A DNA stretch of 64,000 nt from the NCBI GenBank assembly GCA_017416425.1, contig JAFQCL010000001.1, positions 78,291 to 142,290 of the forward strand, read 5' to 3'. This document shows positions 18,295 to 26,954 of the stretch, one piece after another. The notes under the pieces were generated by a model. It had not been told where the DNA came from. It was given only the letters and a program-made list of their open reading frames with translations, and searched no databases. The position numbers and the translations under genes were made by a program. The stretch comes from Clostridia bacterium. GTDB lineage: Bacteria; Bacillota; Clostridia; Christensenellales; CAG-138. Position 1 is the stretch's first letter. Every line of letters begins with the position of its first letter.

Positions 18295-18430
18295 GGTTGC
18301 TGTTCTCCTGTGGTGAAATATATTTAATTATACTACGCTTTAGTATATAAGGCAATATGCTCAATGGAAATTTACTTGCCTTCGGATAAGATTCGACATT
18401 ATTTTATTATATTATTTTTAAAACAGACTC

Positions 18431-18459
18431 TTGAACGACAAGAAGATATTTGCTATAAT
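18431..18459 (+). promoter_or_regulatory. Sigma-A promoter of the ireB-ruvX operon
   Basis: TTGAAC (18431-18436), 17-bp spacer, TATAAT (18454-18459), with a TG extending the -10 element. The leader to ireB is about 30 nt and includes AAGGGGGAGA. Confidence 0.8.
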
Positions 18460-18497
18460 CAACTTGGCTATAGGTATTAGCGAAAGGGGGAGAGACC

Positions 18498-18764
18498 ATG
18501 GAAGAAAAGAAGAACACGATGACCTTTGAAAGACCAAGGGAGCAGCAATCGGCGCATGACGCGCTTGTAAATGTGTATAAGGCGGTCAAGGAGAAGGGCT
18601 ATAACCCCATCAACCAGATAGTGGGCTATCTGCTTTGCGGCGATCCCGCCTATATCACGAGCTATAAAAACGCACGCAGCATAATTTGCAAGTTTGAGCG
18701 CGATGAGCTGATAGAGGAGCTTGTAAAATCCTATATGCTGCACAATGTAGACAAGGATGGCTGA
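18498..18764 (+). CDS. ireB: IreB family (UPF0297) regulatory phosphoprotein
   Basis: 88 residues. The core [32 protein letters not shown] is nearly invariant in the family, as is [12 protein letters not shown]. Family knowledge: in Enterococcus, IreB is phosphorylated by the Ser/Thr kinase IreK and affects cephalosporin tolerance; its biochemical action is unclear. It heads an operon matching Bacillus yrzL-yrrK-yrzB, except that an aldo/keto reductase gene is placed second. Confidence 0.95.
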   Translation: MEEKKNTMTFERPREQQSAHDALVNVYKAVKEKGYNPINQIVGYLLCGDPAYITSYKNARSIICKFERDELIEELVKSYMLHNVDKDG

Positions 18765-18769
18765 TAACA

Positions 18770-19723
18770 TTGGAATACAGAAGGCTTGGAAACACCGGGA
18801 TAATGGTATCTCGTTTGTGCTTTGGCACACTCACAATGGGTCCTTTGCAGCGAAACCTTTCAATAGCAAAGGGAGTAGAGCTGTTTGACAGGGCCTTTTC
18901 GTATGGTGTAAACTTTGTTGACACCGCCGAGCTTTATAGGACATACCCTTATGTAAGAGGCGCGCTTTCTCTAAAGCCCGACCTTGTGATATGCACCAAA
19001 TCATATGCCTACGACAGAAAGACGGCCGAGGATAGCTTTAAGCTGGCCACAGAGCAGCTTGGCAGGGATTATATAGACATATTCCTTCTGCATGAGCAGG
19101 AGAGCGAGCACACCATCCGTGGGCATAGGGAAGCGCTTATGTTTCTGCTTGAAATGAAGAAGAAGGGCTATATAGGCGCGGTGGGGCTTTCCACGCATTA
19201 CATAGCCTGTATGGAGGCAGCGCTTTCATATCCGGAGCTTGACGTGCTTTTTCCGCTTATAAATAAGAGAGGTACCGGCATAGCCGATGGCGGCGAAGAC
19301 GGTACGGAGCGTATGCTTAGAGTGATTAATAGGGCGCACGAAGCCGGGCGCGGTATAATAGCCATGAAGCCGCTTGGCGGAGGGCATCTTATACGCGAAA
19401 GGACAGAAGCGCTTGAGTTTGTGCTTGAGAAAAGCTGTATCGATACTATTGCAATAGGCATGCAGTCGCTTGCCGAGGTGGATTATAACTGTGCTGTATT
19501 CTCAGGAAAAACTCCCGATGAATCTGCCGCAAAAAAGAGCATGGGACAGAGCCGCATGCTTCTTATACAGGAGTGGTGCGAGGGCTGCGGTCGATGTGTT
19601 CTACGCTGTAAAAATGGAGCGCTAAGCTTAAAAAACGGTAAAGCTGCCGTTGATATGGAAAAATGTGCGCTCTGCGGCTATTGTGCGGGAGCGTGTCCGC
19701 AGTTTTTTATAAAGGTAATATGA
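18770..19723 (+). CDS. Aldo/keto reductase with C-terminal iron-sulfur ferredoxin domain
   Basis: 317 residues. Residues about 1-255 are an aldo/keto reductase TIM barrel: RRLGNTGIMVSRLCFGTLTMG, then FVDTAELYRTYP with the catalytic Asp and Tyr, and a distal DTIAIGMQSL cofactor region. The tail carries two Cys clusters, CEGCGRCVLRC and CALCGYCAGACP, expected to bind [4Fe-4S]. Such fusions are common in anaerobes; the substrate is unknown. Start is TTG, since the next ATG would remove the first strand. It lies between ireB and ruvX, an unusual position for this gene. Confidence 0.9.
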   Translation: MEYRRLGNTGIMVSRLCFGTLTMGPLQRNLSIAKGVELFDRAFSYGVNFVDTAELYRTYPYVRGALSLKPDLVICTKSYAYDRKTAEDSFKLATEQLGRDYIDIFLLHEQESEHTIRGHREALMFLLEMKKKGYIGAVGLSTHYIACMEAALSYPELDVLFPLINKRGTGIADGGEDGTERMLRVINRAHEAGRGIIAMKPLGGGHLIRERTEALEFVLEKSCIDTIAIGMQSLAEVDYNCAVFSGKTPDESAAKKSMGQSRMLLIQEWCEGCGRCVLRCKNGALSLKNGKAAVDMEKCALCGYCAGACPQFFIKVI

Positions 19724-19736
19724 GCTTGGAGGATAC

Positions 19737-20165
19737 ATGCGAAGAATATTAGCGCTTGATGTTGGCGACAGAAGGATAGGCTTTGCCGTAAGCGACCCAT
19801 TGTGCATAACCGCTCAGGGGCTTGAGACCTATACGCGGGCAACCGATGACATCGATAAGGATGTTGAATATATATGCGAGATGGCGAAAAAATATGCCCC
19901 TGTGAAGCTGCTTTACGGTTTGCCTAAGAACATGGACGGAAGCCTTGGCTTTTCTGCACAGAAGGTTTTAGATCTTGCCGAGCTTGTTTCAAAGCACACG
20001 GAATTTGAACATGATTTTTATGATGAAAGGCTTACTACCATGATGGTAGAGCGTGTGCTCTATGAGGAAAAGCTTGATTGGAAGAAGCGGCGCAAGGTGG
20101 TGGATAAGCTTGCTGCCGTTGTGATACTTCAAGGCTATCTTGACTCGGGTTTGGCTTTAAAATAG
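19737..20165 (+). CDS. ruvX: Putative pre-16S rRNA nuclease / Holliday-junction resolvase YqgF
   Basis: 142 residues, RNase H-like fold. The first strand LALDVGDRRIGFAVSDPL supplies the first catalytic Asp; LLYGLPKNMDGS and FYDERLTTMMVERVL, then KLAAVVILQGYLDS with the last acidic residue, complete the family pattern. Members mature the 5' end of 16S rRNA and were named after a proposed junction-resolving activity. A TTGGAGG site is 4-5 nt before the ATG. It belongs to the ireB operon. Confidence 0.95.
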   Translation: MRRILALDVGDRRIGFAVSDPLCITAQGLETYTRATDDIDKDVEYICEMAKKYAPVKLLYGLPKNMDGSLGFSAQKVLDLAELVSKHTEFEHDFYDERLTTMMVERVLYEEKLDWKKRRKVVDKLAAVVILQGYLDSGLALK

Positions 20166-20208
20166 GCCGGCTTTGTAAAACGGATATTAAACGAAATGGA
20201 GATTTATT

Positions 20209-20481
20209 ATGAAAAATGAACTTGAGATCGTGGCTTTGATAGGCAACGATGGCGAAGAAGAAGAGTTTGTGCATGAGCTTACGTTTAAATATGAAGGAAA
20301 TCTCTATGCGGCTGTTACGCCCATCGCTCAGATGGATGACGATGAAGCGGAGATAATTTTTCTTCGTATAGACAGATCAAGCGGTGGCGATGTGTACTCC
20401 CTTGTTGATAATGAAGTGCTTTTGGACGAGCTTTTTGATGAATTTTTGAACCTTCTCGATGAAATGGATGATGATGAATAA
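20209..20481 (+). CDS. DUF1292 family protein (YrzB-like)
   Basis: 90-residue acidic protein. Pattern: EIVALIGNDGEEEEFVHELTF, then LYAAVTPI and EIIFLRID, and a very acidic C-terminus (LLDEMDDDE). This matches DUF1292, whose function is unknown. Its conserved position after ireB and ruvX is the main functional clue. A terminator follows 44 bp after the stop. Confidence 0.92.
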   Translation: MKNELEIVALIGNDGEEEEFVHELTFKYEGNLYAAVTPIAQMDDDEAEIIFLRIDRSSGGDVYSLVDNEVLLDELFDEFLNLLDEMDDDE

Positions 20482-20524
20482 TGAGTATGTAATGAGCGCA
20501 AAATCGATGTTAAAACTTTTTATT

Positions 20525-20552
20525 GCCTCGGCAAGCGAGGCCTTTTATTTTT
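20525..20552 (+). terminator. Terminator of the ireB operon
   Basis: GCCTCG (20525-20530), loop GCAAG, CGAGGC (20536-20541), then a T-rich tail (CTTTTATTTTT). A clear rho-independent signal. Confidence 0.88.
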
Positions 20553-20693
20553 CTCGAAGTGCTTATATATTGTAATGCATTTCAAGGGACAATGCCAGAT
20601 TATATATGGCTTTTAAAAGCGCCGGATAGGGACGCAAGGACTTTAAAAAACCGATATTTTAGCAATAATGTTCATAAACCGGAATTTACACTA

Positions 20694-20722
20694 TTGACAT
20701 TAATATGTGGATGCTATATGTT
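20694..20722 (+). promoter_or_regulatory. Promoter of the dockerin-protein gene
   Basis: TTGACA (20694-20699), 17-bp spacer, TATGTT (20717-20722). The leader is about 45 nt and ends in TATGGAGG before the ATG at 20774. Confidence 0.6.
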
Positions 20723-20773
20723 ATTTATGAGCCGGTTTGGACTGGTTTTAACAAATGCTTTATGGAGGTTTTT

Positions 20774-21832
20774 ATGAAAAAGTATCTATCCATCGTCCTC
20801 TCCCTGATACTTGTTGTAGCATCGGTATTTCCCTTTGGTACAACCACCGGATTAACTGTGGATGCATCTATATGCACCCCGACCGGTGCGCCCGTGATCC
20901 GTGATTTAACTCTTTATGCTTATTGCGAAAATGATGCATATGCGGACAATCAGGGCTATAATTGGGTCTCATTTAATGTAAACAACATTGAAGACGTCAC
21001 CGTATATGATCAAAACTACGCCGCGAATCAGCTTTACGCGGCCTGTCTTGTCGGCGATACCATCTATGGATTTACCCATGTAGGCAACTTTATAGCCATT
21101 GATCCCACCGATTTCAGCTATGAAGTCATTCAAAGCGGCCTTACTTACGCAACCACCATATGCGATATGGTCTATGACCATACCACCGACACCGTATACG
21201 CTATCCATGTTGTTGGAATTCCCGGCACTTATGAGGCGACTACCTATCTTTCCATTGTAGATCTGACATATGGTACACTTATAAACATCGGTGTATGCAA
21301 TAATATCAATCTGTTTGATGTTGGCGGCTTGGGCATGTTTACCCTCTCCGTAGACTCCGAAGGAACCATGTTTGCCATAAGCAAGGATGGCCACCTCTAT
21401 GAGATAGATAAGGAAACAGGTCATACGACCGATAAATTTGATCTTGGCATTACCTTGTTTGCAGTTCAGTCCGCTACCATAGACCTTGAGACCAATACCA
21501 TGTACTGGTATCATTATAACTCTCTCACCGAAAACGGCCTTTATGCCGTAAATCCCTACTCCGGCGAAAAGACCTACCTTGGTCAGATCAGAAACGGCGG
21601 TCAGTACTATGGTCTTATAATAATGCAGGATATACCGCAGCCCGGCGAATATGACATGGGCGATGTAAACATGGATGGCTCCATAACCGCGATGGATGCG
21701 CTTTTGGTGCTCCGTCACTCCATGGAATTGTCCGAGCTTTCACCCGAGGCGCAGGAGCTTGCTGATATAACGGGCGATGGCAGCATTAATGCCATGGACG
21801 CGCTCAATATACTTCGTGTTTCTATGGGATGA
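20774..21832 (+). CDS. Secreted protein with beta-propeller-like region and type I dockerin
   Basis: 352 residues. A signal peptide is clear (KKYLSIVLSLILVVASVFPFG, cleavage probably near residue 25-32). The middle about 250 residues form repeated strand pairs with YAANQLYAACLVGDTIYGFT-like text, suggesting a propeller that reads like a viewer of stored values; no enzyme motif is seen. The C-terminal about 60 residues are a type I dockerin: DVNMDGSITAMDALLVLRH and DITGDGSINAMDALNILRV, two Ca-binding duplicated repeats. Family knowledge: dockerins bind cohesins on scaffoldins or cell surfaces. No cohesin gene lies in the window. The ATG at 20774 is chosen because GGAGG is 6 nt upstream. Confidence 0.9.
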   Translation: MKKYLSIVLSLILVVASVFPFGTTTGLTVDASICTPTGAPVIRDLTLYAYCENDAYADNQGYNWVSFNVNNIEDVTVYDQNYAANQLYAACLVGDTIYGFTHVGNFIAIDPTDFSYEVIQSGLTYATTICDMVYDHTTDTVYAIHVVGIPGTYEATTYLSIVDLTYGTLINIGVCNNINLFDVGGLGMFTLSVDSEGTMFAISKDGHLYEIDKETGHTTDKFDLGITLFAVQSATIDLETNTMYWYHYNSLTENGLYAVNPYSGEKTYLGQIRNGGQYYGLIIMQDIPQPGEYDMGDVNMDGSITAMDALLVLRHSMELSELSPEAQELADITGDGSINAMDALNILRVSMG

Positions 21833-21972
21833 TGCTTTAAATATTTGCTTTAAGAGAAAAAGCAAAGGGATAATATAAAAAATTAAATAGCTGAGCGAAA
21901 TAATATTAGCATATGCATTGTACCCTGAATCAAAGTAATTTAAAGGTATGGGCATTGTTAGGCAAGAAAATT

Positions 21973-21999
21973 GAGAAAAGTTTATGCTTTTCTCTTTTT
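21973..21999 (+). terminator. Terminator downstream of the dockerin gene; gap 21833-22299
   Basis: GAGAAAAG (21973-21980), loop TTTATG, CTTTTCTC (21987-21994), then TTTTT. It lies 140 bp after the dockerin stop. The 467-bp gap also holds a weaker A+T hairpin at 21844-21866 and a possible 21-codon frame at 22094; nothing else is visible. Confidence 0.75.
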
Positions 22000-22093
22000 C
22001 ATTTTTATAGCATATTTGATAGATAAAAATCTCTTGATTTCAATATAGCCAAACGAGACAGCAAAGATAACGGATTTATAGGAGAGTTCTTTT

Positions 22094-22159
22094 ATGGCGA
22101 TATTTACTCACAATCTTAAAGCATTAAGCAAAACAGGTGGAAATTCTAATGGTAAATAA
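22094..22159 (+). CDS. Possible 21-residue peptide, unsupported beyond ribosome site
   Basis: GGAGAG lies 7 nt before an ATG that opens 21 codons (MAIFTHNLKALSKTGGNSNGK). No homologue is recognised, and no terminator or partner gene supports it. It could be chance. Confidence 0.2.
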   Translation: MAIFTHNLKALSKTGGNSNGK

Positions 22160-22299
22160 GGATTTACTCACAACGGAACTTAAAATGCGCTTTTTAAGCC
22201 CTTTAACCTCAATGTTAAGAGGGAAGAAAGATTATAAAAAATAAAATTAAAAACCCGTGGACAAAATGACCCCGGGTATCATTATAAGTTATACTTATC

Positions 22300-23691
22300 T
22301 TAAACCACTTCTGCTTCGTTGTTGATCGTCTCAGGTGCAGATTTTTTTTGCCTGTTTTTATTATTGTAGTTGCGCTTACGATTTTTAGGAGATATTACGA
22401 CCCTGCGATTTGGCTCTACTCCCTCCGAATGAGTGGTTACATAGGGATTACTTTGAAGTGTGGAGTGGAATATGCGCCTTTCATAGGGGTTCATAGGCTC
22501 CATCGTCCTTGCTTTGCCGCTCTGGCGCACCTGCTGTGCGACACGCTTTGCAAGCTTTGAAAGAGTTGCCTCGCGCTTATGTCTATAGCCCTCTGTATCA
22601 AGAGAAACACGCCTGTAGCCCTGATCCTTGCGGTCTTTGTTAACTACAAGAGATGTTATATACTGGAGCGCGTCTAAGGTCTCACCACGATGACCTATTA
22701 TAAGCGCCATCGACTCACTGTCTATCTGGATGGTCATATCATCCTTTCTTGATGCGGTTCGCACTACGGCGTCTACGCCCATAAGCGTCAAAAGATCACG
22801 TAAGAATATCGCGCCGGGTTCTTTTTCGGTATTTTCAAGCGTTGCTATAAGTTCCTCTTCTTCCGGCTCATAAGCTAATTCCTGATGCTCCTGCAGGATA
22901 GATGCCGCTTCCTTGACAGTTTTATTTTCTGCTTTATTTTCTTCCTTAATTACCAAAAGGCTTTCATCTACATAGCCGTCATTCATTTTGGCCATATGTT
23001 TCTTAAGCGCTTCTATGTCAGCCTTTGTTGGCTCGCGGTGGCCATAGTCGTCAAGGGAATATCGCTTTTCCTCTCGCTCAGGGCGTGTCTTTGGAGTAAA
23101 TACAATACTCTCATCGCCATTATCCGTAAGGCTGGAGTCTATGTCGTTTAGGTTTAACTCCTTTGCGCGTTTTTCCTGATGCTGAGGCGTATTCGCGCCT
23201 TTATCCTGATTTTGCTGGGATTTTTCACCACGAGGCTTAGGCTGCTCTTTTAGCTGCGGCTTTTCAGTACGAGGCTTAGGCTGCTCTTTTAGCTGCGGCT
23301 TTTCAGTACGAGGCTTAGGCTGCTCTTTTAGCTGCGGCTTTTCACTATGGGGCTTAGGCTGCTCTTTTGCCTGCGGCTTTTCAGTACGGGGCTTTGCCGA
23401 TTCTTTAGGCTGCCACTTATTATCTTGCTCGCGTTGAGGCTTTTTTTCTCTTCCCGAGATTTCCCTCTGAGGTTTTCTTGCCAGCTCGGTAAAATCAGGT
23501 ATTATTATCTTGTCCTCGGGCTTCTGTGTAAGCCTTACCTTTGCATCCTTTCGTCCGATTCCAAGTATACCCTTGGATTCATTCTGGATTACCTCTATGT
23601 CAACCTCGTCTATCGACAGCTTGATCTCGGATAACCCCTTATAGATCGCCTCATCCACGGTTTTACCCGTAGACTCAATGCTTCTCAACAT
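22300..23691 (-). CDS. jag: RNA-binding protein Jag/KhpB with expanded repetitive linker
   Basis: About 463 residues, longer than the usual 200-300. Order: Jag-N domain (STGKTVDEAIYKGL, residues about 5-55), a long Pro/Lys/Glu-rich disordered linker (about 60-260) with a 13-residue repeat, then a KH domain (MALIIGHRGETLDALQYITS) and an R3H domain (RRVSLDTEGYRHKRE, then MNPYERRIFHSTLQ). Family knowledge: KhpB binds RNA with KhpA and affects cell elongation; next to YidC it was first named SpoIIIJ-associated protein. I choose ATG 23691 (GGAG nine bases upstream); an ATG at 23706 or earlier is possible. It is the last gene of the rpmH-rnpA-yidD-yidC-jag block. Confidence 0.9.
   Translation of the reverse strand: MLRSIESTGKTVDEAIYKGLSEIKLSIDEVDIEVIQNESKGILGIGRKDAKVRLTQKPEDKIIIPDFTELARKPQREISGREKKPQREQDNKWQPKESAKPRTEKPQAKEQPKPHSEKPQLKEQPKPRTEKPQLKEQPKPRTEKPQLKEQPKPRGEKSQQNQDKGANTPQHQEKRAKELNLNDIDSSLTDNGDESIVFTPKTRPEREEKRYSLDDYGHREPTKADIEALKKHMAKMNDGYVDESLLVIKEENKAENKTVKEAASILQEHQELAYEPEEEELIATLENTEKEPGAIFLRDLLTLMGVDAVVRTASRKDDMTIQIDSESMALIIGHRGETLDALQYITSLVVNKDRKDQGYRRVSLDTEGYRHKREATLSKLAKRVAQQVRQSGKARTMEPMNPYERRIFHSTLQSNPYVTTHSEGVEPNRRVVISPKNRKRNYNNKNRQKKSAPETINNEAEVV
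23231..23386. repeat. Four tandem 39-bp units inside jag
   Basis: Four near-identical 39-bp units encode the 13-residue repeat EQPKPRTEKPQLK, with units starting at 23231, 23270, 23309 and 23348. They lie in the disordered linker, so unit number could vary between strains by slippage. Confidence 0.9.
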
Positions 23692-23776
23692 GTTTTTAAA
23701 CTCCATTTCTCCGGGAATGCGCACTAAAACATATGCTCTGCCCGGTACGTAATCAAACTAATAGTTAGCCTTATTA

Positions 23777-24826
23777 TTACCTTTTCTTTCCATTATATGC
23801 TATCTGTCCATCAGCCTGCGGCACGGCATTTCTTGGAAGCACCCTGTTAAGCACAAGGTTTATTCCTATAGCTATTATACTTGACATGGACCAGTACACC
23901 GCAAATGCTGTATTATTTGAAAGACAGGCTATAAAGCTTATTATAGGCATCATATACATCATCATCTTATTGGTAGACTCCTGCGAACGCTGAGTATCCG
24001 ACTTGGGGCCGCCTGATGCCTTTGCGCTTGTGGCGCGCTGCGTTATCTTTGTGGAAACAAATATGAGCGCTGCCGAAATTATCGGAAATAGGAACCAGCC
24101 GTTTGTCCAGCCCTCATAGCCGGCAGTAAGCGGTGCCATAAGGGTGTTGTAGTTTGCTATCCCTGCATTGCTCGCAATAATATTCCAAGTTGCGACTTCA
24201 ACGCCATCAACCATCTGGAAGCTTTGGATCGCCATTCCCATCTCCTCAAGCATCGGGAACAATTCCGGGTTTTGAGTAAAATAAAGCAGTCTTTCCATAT
24301 CCGCCGTGTTAAGGAAGGTGGCTGCGTCCTGAATTATGGGCGCAAGCGCCGAGTCAGGCTGCCATATGTTGATTACCCAAAGAAACTTCTGGCTGTTAAA
24401 CATATCCATAGCAACGCTTGTACCATTCAGCATGTCGCTATGCGCAGCGCTTATAAGCTCAAGCATCTGTTCTGAAGCCCAGTATCTGAACGCTGCAAAG
24501 AAGCAGAAAAAGAGAGGCATAGTAATAAGAAGCGGCAGACATCCACCCCACATGCTTACGCCCTCCTTCTTCATGAGCTTTGATTGCTCCCTTTGAAGAG
24601 CCTGAGGATCATTTGCGTACTTAGCCTGAAGCTTTTGTATCTGAGGCTGCAGCATTGCCATCTTTTGAGATGACTTTCTTGAGCTTATGTCGGAAAACAT
24701 AGTGAGCAAACGCAGAAGCAGTGTACAAAGTATTATCGTAAGTACCACACTGTTGCCGGCAATGTTCACATAGACCCATTTCATTGCCTCTAAAAACCAG
24801 TTAGTAAGAAAAAAATCGCCTTCCAA
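23777..24826 (-). CDS. yidC: YidC/OxaA/SpoIIIJ membrane protein insertase
   Basis: Inserts and folds inner-membrane proteins, alone or with SecYEG. 349 residues with about five to six hydrophobic segments. The region LLLRLLTMFSDISSRKSSQKMAMLQPQIQKLQAKY is the typical cytoplasmic hairpin after the first membrane segment, with the Arg of the hydrophilic groove. An inserted extracytoplasmic stretch of about 80 residues lies between later helices. There is no Cys lipobox, unlike Bacillus SpoIIIJ. Start is TTG with GAGG 8 nt upstream. It lies between yidD and jag. Confidence 0.93.
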   Translation of the reverse strand: MEGDFFLTNWFLEAMKWVYVNIAGNSVVLTIILCTLLLRLLTMFSDISSRKSSQKMAMLQPQIQKLQAKYANDPQALQREQSKLMKKEGVSMWGGCLPLLITMPLFFCFFAAFRYWASEQMLELISAAHSDMLNGTSVAMDMFNSQKFLWVINIWQPDSALAPIIQDAATFLNTADMERLLYFTQNPELFPMLEEMGMAIQSFQMVDGVEVATWNIIASNAGIANYNTLMAPLTAGYEGWTNGWFLFPIISAALIFVSTKITQRATSAKASGGPKSDTQRSQESTNKMMMYMMPIISFIACLSNNTAFAVYWSMSSIIAIGINLVLNRVLPRNAVPQADGQIAYNGKKR

Positions 24827-24865
24827 AACTACATCCTCGCTTTCAAGTCTAACACTGGCAGCAGG

Positions 24866-25159
24866 TTATCTTCTGTCGCTATCATGTCCATCATCATTTG
24901 ACAAGCTGCTGCGATTTTTGCCTGCTCCTGAAAAAGCATCGGTAAATCCATTTGGTACCGGGTCGTATCCGCCCCTTGAAAAGGGATTGCACCGAATTAT
25001 GCGCCATAGCGCAAGGATAAGACCGCGCATTACCCCAAAGCGCATTATCGCCTGCTGCGCGTATTCGGAGCAGGTAGGCTCATACTTACACGCGCCGGGT
25101 AAATATGGCGAAATACCCTGCTTATATAGCCTTATAAGAAAAAGCATCGCTTTTTTCAT
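24866..25159 (-). CDS. yidD: Membrane protein insertion efficiency factor YidD
   Basis: 97 residues. Conserved text RLYKQGISPYLPGACKYEPTCSEYAQQAI, then GCNPFSRGGYDPVP-like RCNPFSRGGYDPVP, is diagnostic of the family, including the three cysteines. YidD assists YidC-dependent insertion at the membrane. Its start overlaps the rnpA stop (ATGA), so translation is coupled. The tail after residue 72 is Ser/Asp-rich and variable. Confidence 0.95.
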   Translation of the reverse strand: MKKAMLFLIRLYKQGISPYLPGACKYEPTCSEYAQQAIMRFGVMRGLILALWRIIRCNPFSRGGYDPVPNGFTDAFSGAGKNRSSLSNDDGHDSDRR

Positions 25160-25533
25160 GTTTCATGCCGCTCTTTTTTAGCGCAAGGTCTCTCAGCATC
25201 GTAAAAAAGACGCGCTTTTCTCAATACATAGCAAATGTCCGCTCTTATTTCATCAAAACCGATATCTAAAATCGGATTTCTTGCTATGAGTATTATCCTG
25301 CTGCCTTGCTTTATATCTGAAAGCACAGACCGCACAGCTTCACGCATTCTGCGCTTTACCTGGTTTCTGGTCACGGCATTGCCAAGCTTTTTACTGACAC
25401 AAAAACCAAAAAGCAACCTTTCGTCCTGAGAATCGGCATGTATCAGCACTATGCTTCTGCTACGCTGCGTCTTGCCGACCCTATATACATATCGAAATTC
25501 CTTATTGCGCTTTAGCGAATACCGGCGTTTCAT
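25156..25533 (-). CDS. rnpA: Ribonuclease P protein component
   Basis: Protein subunit of RNase P, which trims tRNA 5' leaders together with the RNA subunit. 125 residues; the RNA-binding signature is KLGNAVTRNQVKRRMREAVR at about residues 48-67, and KRRYSLKRNKEFRYVYR opens the protein. It lies 187 bp after rpmH and overlaps yidD. Normal length and motif; no oddity seen. The rnpB RNA gene was not found in the window. Confidence 0.97.
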   Translation of the reverse strand: MKRRYSLKRNKEFRYVYRVGKTQRSRSIVLIHADSQDERLLFGFCVSKKLGNAVTRNQVKRRMREAVRSVLSDIKQGSRIILIARNPILDIGFDEIRADICYVLRKARLFYDAERPCAKKERHET

Positions 25534-25720
25534 TTTTTACCTGCTGCCTTAAAGCCGGTCGATGTCCGTACAAAACCATAAGATCAGTTATGACCTATAT
25601 TTTACGCACATTTACGGCTAAAACTCCATATACATACAATGCCGCTCATTGCACATGTAACCACGTCCAATGAAACGGCATATTGAATCGCAAAGCCTTA
25701 CGATCCCAATTGCTGCAGCA

Positions 25721-25855
25721 TTACGCTGACAGCCTTTTCCTGCCCTTTTGACGCCTGCGAGCCAATACATTTCTTCCGTTCTTGGTCTTCATCCTCTGGC
25801 GAAAACCGTGAACCTTCTTGCGTTGCCTTTTTTTTGGCTGATAGGTCTGAAGCAT
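25721..25855 (-). CDS. rpmH: 50S ribosomal protein L34
   Basis: 44-residue, highly basic protein in the large subunit. It reads [18 protein letters not shown], then [17 protein letters not shown] and QKGRKRLSA, matching L34 closely throughout. It is shorter than usual gene-finding cut-offs; a longer open frame that overlaps it in another register is not real. It is the first gene of the rpmH-rnpA-yidD-yidC-jag block. In most bacteria dnaA and oriC lie just upstream of rpmH, but here the upstream gene is a TtcA-like gene. Confidence 0.97.
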   Translation of the reverse strand: MLQTYQPKKRQRKKVHGFRQRMKTKNGRNVLARRRQKGRKRLSA

Positions 25856-26000
25856 ATTTGCACCTCGTTTCACATTTATTTCTCAAAGCAGCAAAATGTC
25901 GCTTTGGTACGCATAAGCGAATACTTTATCATTATAAAGTTTTATTGTCTATACTGTCAAGAAAATTTTTAACTTAAGAGTGATTTAAGCCGGATATATT

Positions 26001-26777
26001 TTATTCGTCAGCTTTGTTTCCCGGTAGATACATATCCGGAGTACTCGCTTCCGGAGGAAGCCTTAAATTATGCCATAGATTATATTTGCCAGTCTCCGTG
26101 AGCGCATTTAATATCCTTTGATCCGCATCGGGAACTATACTGTTAAAATAGGCGAGTATAGCTTTCATATCTTCGCGCTTTGTCTTTCCCGCAACCTCGC
26201 AATTTGGTTTCATAACGGGAAGCTCCAACTTTTTTGCAACACCAAGTGCGTGCTTTTCGGGAAGGAATATGAGCGGCCTTATGAGGGTAACTTTTTTTCG
26301 GGTCATATAGGTGACAGGACCAAATGTATTGAGCCTGCTTTCGTAGAGAAGACTTAAAAAAAAGGTTTCAAGCACATCTTCGCGATTGTGCCCCAAAGCC
26401 ACCACATTGCACCCCCTCTCAAGAGCCGCGTTATTAAGCGCGCCCCTTCTGAGCTTTGCACACATGGCGCAGGGGTTGCTCTCCTTTCGGATATTAAACA
26501 CAACATCGCCAATATCCGTCTTGATTACATCAAATGGAACACCTATTTTTTCCGCATATGCGCTTACTGCGCTTGTATCTTCACCGGTAAGTCCAAGGTC
26601 CAGCATAACACCGCAAATCTCAAAGCTGTTTCTGCAAAAATTCTGATACAGTTTTAATGCGTACATGAGAAGCAGGCTATCCTTTCCTCCTGATACGCCC
26701 ACGCATATCCTATCTCCTTCACGTATCATATTAAAACGCTCATCAGCGCGCCTTATACAGCCAAGCACTCTTTTCAT
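26001..26777 (-). CDS. TtcA-family tRNA 2-thiolation-type ATPase
   Basis: 258 residues of the N-type ATP pyrophosphatase fold. The PP-loop reads VGVSGGKDSLLL near residue 27; a CxxC pair is in NPCAMCAKLRRG, and GHNREDVLETFFLSLLY follows. These match TtcA-type enzymes, which use ATP and an iron-sulfur cluster to place sulfur on cytidine 32 of tRNA. Firmicutes also carry related proteins with other roles, so the tRNA position is not certain. The ATG at 26777 has GGAG eight bases upstream; an upstream in-frame start is less likely. Confidence 0.85.
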   Translation of the reverse strand: MKRVLGCIRRADERFNMIREGDRICVGVSGGKDSLLLMYALKLYQNFCRNSFEICGVMLDLGLTGEDTSAVSAYAEKIGVPFDVIKTDIGDVVFNIRKESNPCAMCAKLRRGALNNAALERGCNVVALGHNREDVLETFFLSLLYESRLNTFGPVTYMTRKKVTLIRPLIFLPEKHALGVAKKLELPVMKPNCEVAGKTKREDMKAILAYFNSIVPDADQRILNALTETGKYNLWHNLRLPPEASTPDMYLPGNKADE

Positions 26778-26925
26778 CGCTATATCTCCATTTTTATTTT
26801 CCATACAATTATACGTTTTTTTCACATTTTGTCAATGAGGTTTAAAAAAACTAAATATAGGAGAATATAATATGGAAAGATCCAATAAAAAGACAAAAAA
26901 TTTTATTAATTTATAAAAAACGAAA

Positions 26926-26954
26926 TTGACATTTAATTTAAAATGACATATACT
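26926..26954 (+). promoter_or_regulatory. Promoter of rho; leader region 26778-27155
   Basis: TTGACA (26926-26931), 17-bp spacer, TATACT (26949-26954). A second possible start signal is an extended -10 TGCTATAAT at 27089-27097. If the first is used, the rho leader is about 195 nt. The 378-bp gap is very A+T-rich and shows no gene; I saw no DnaA boxes. Confidence 0.65.
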
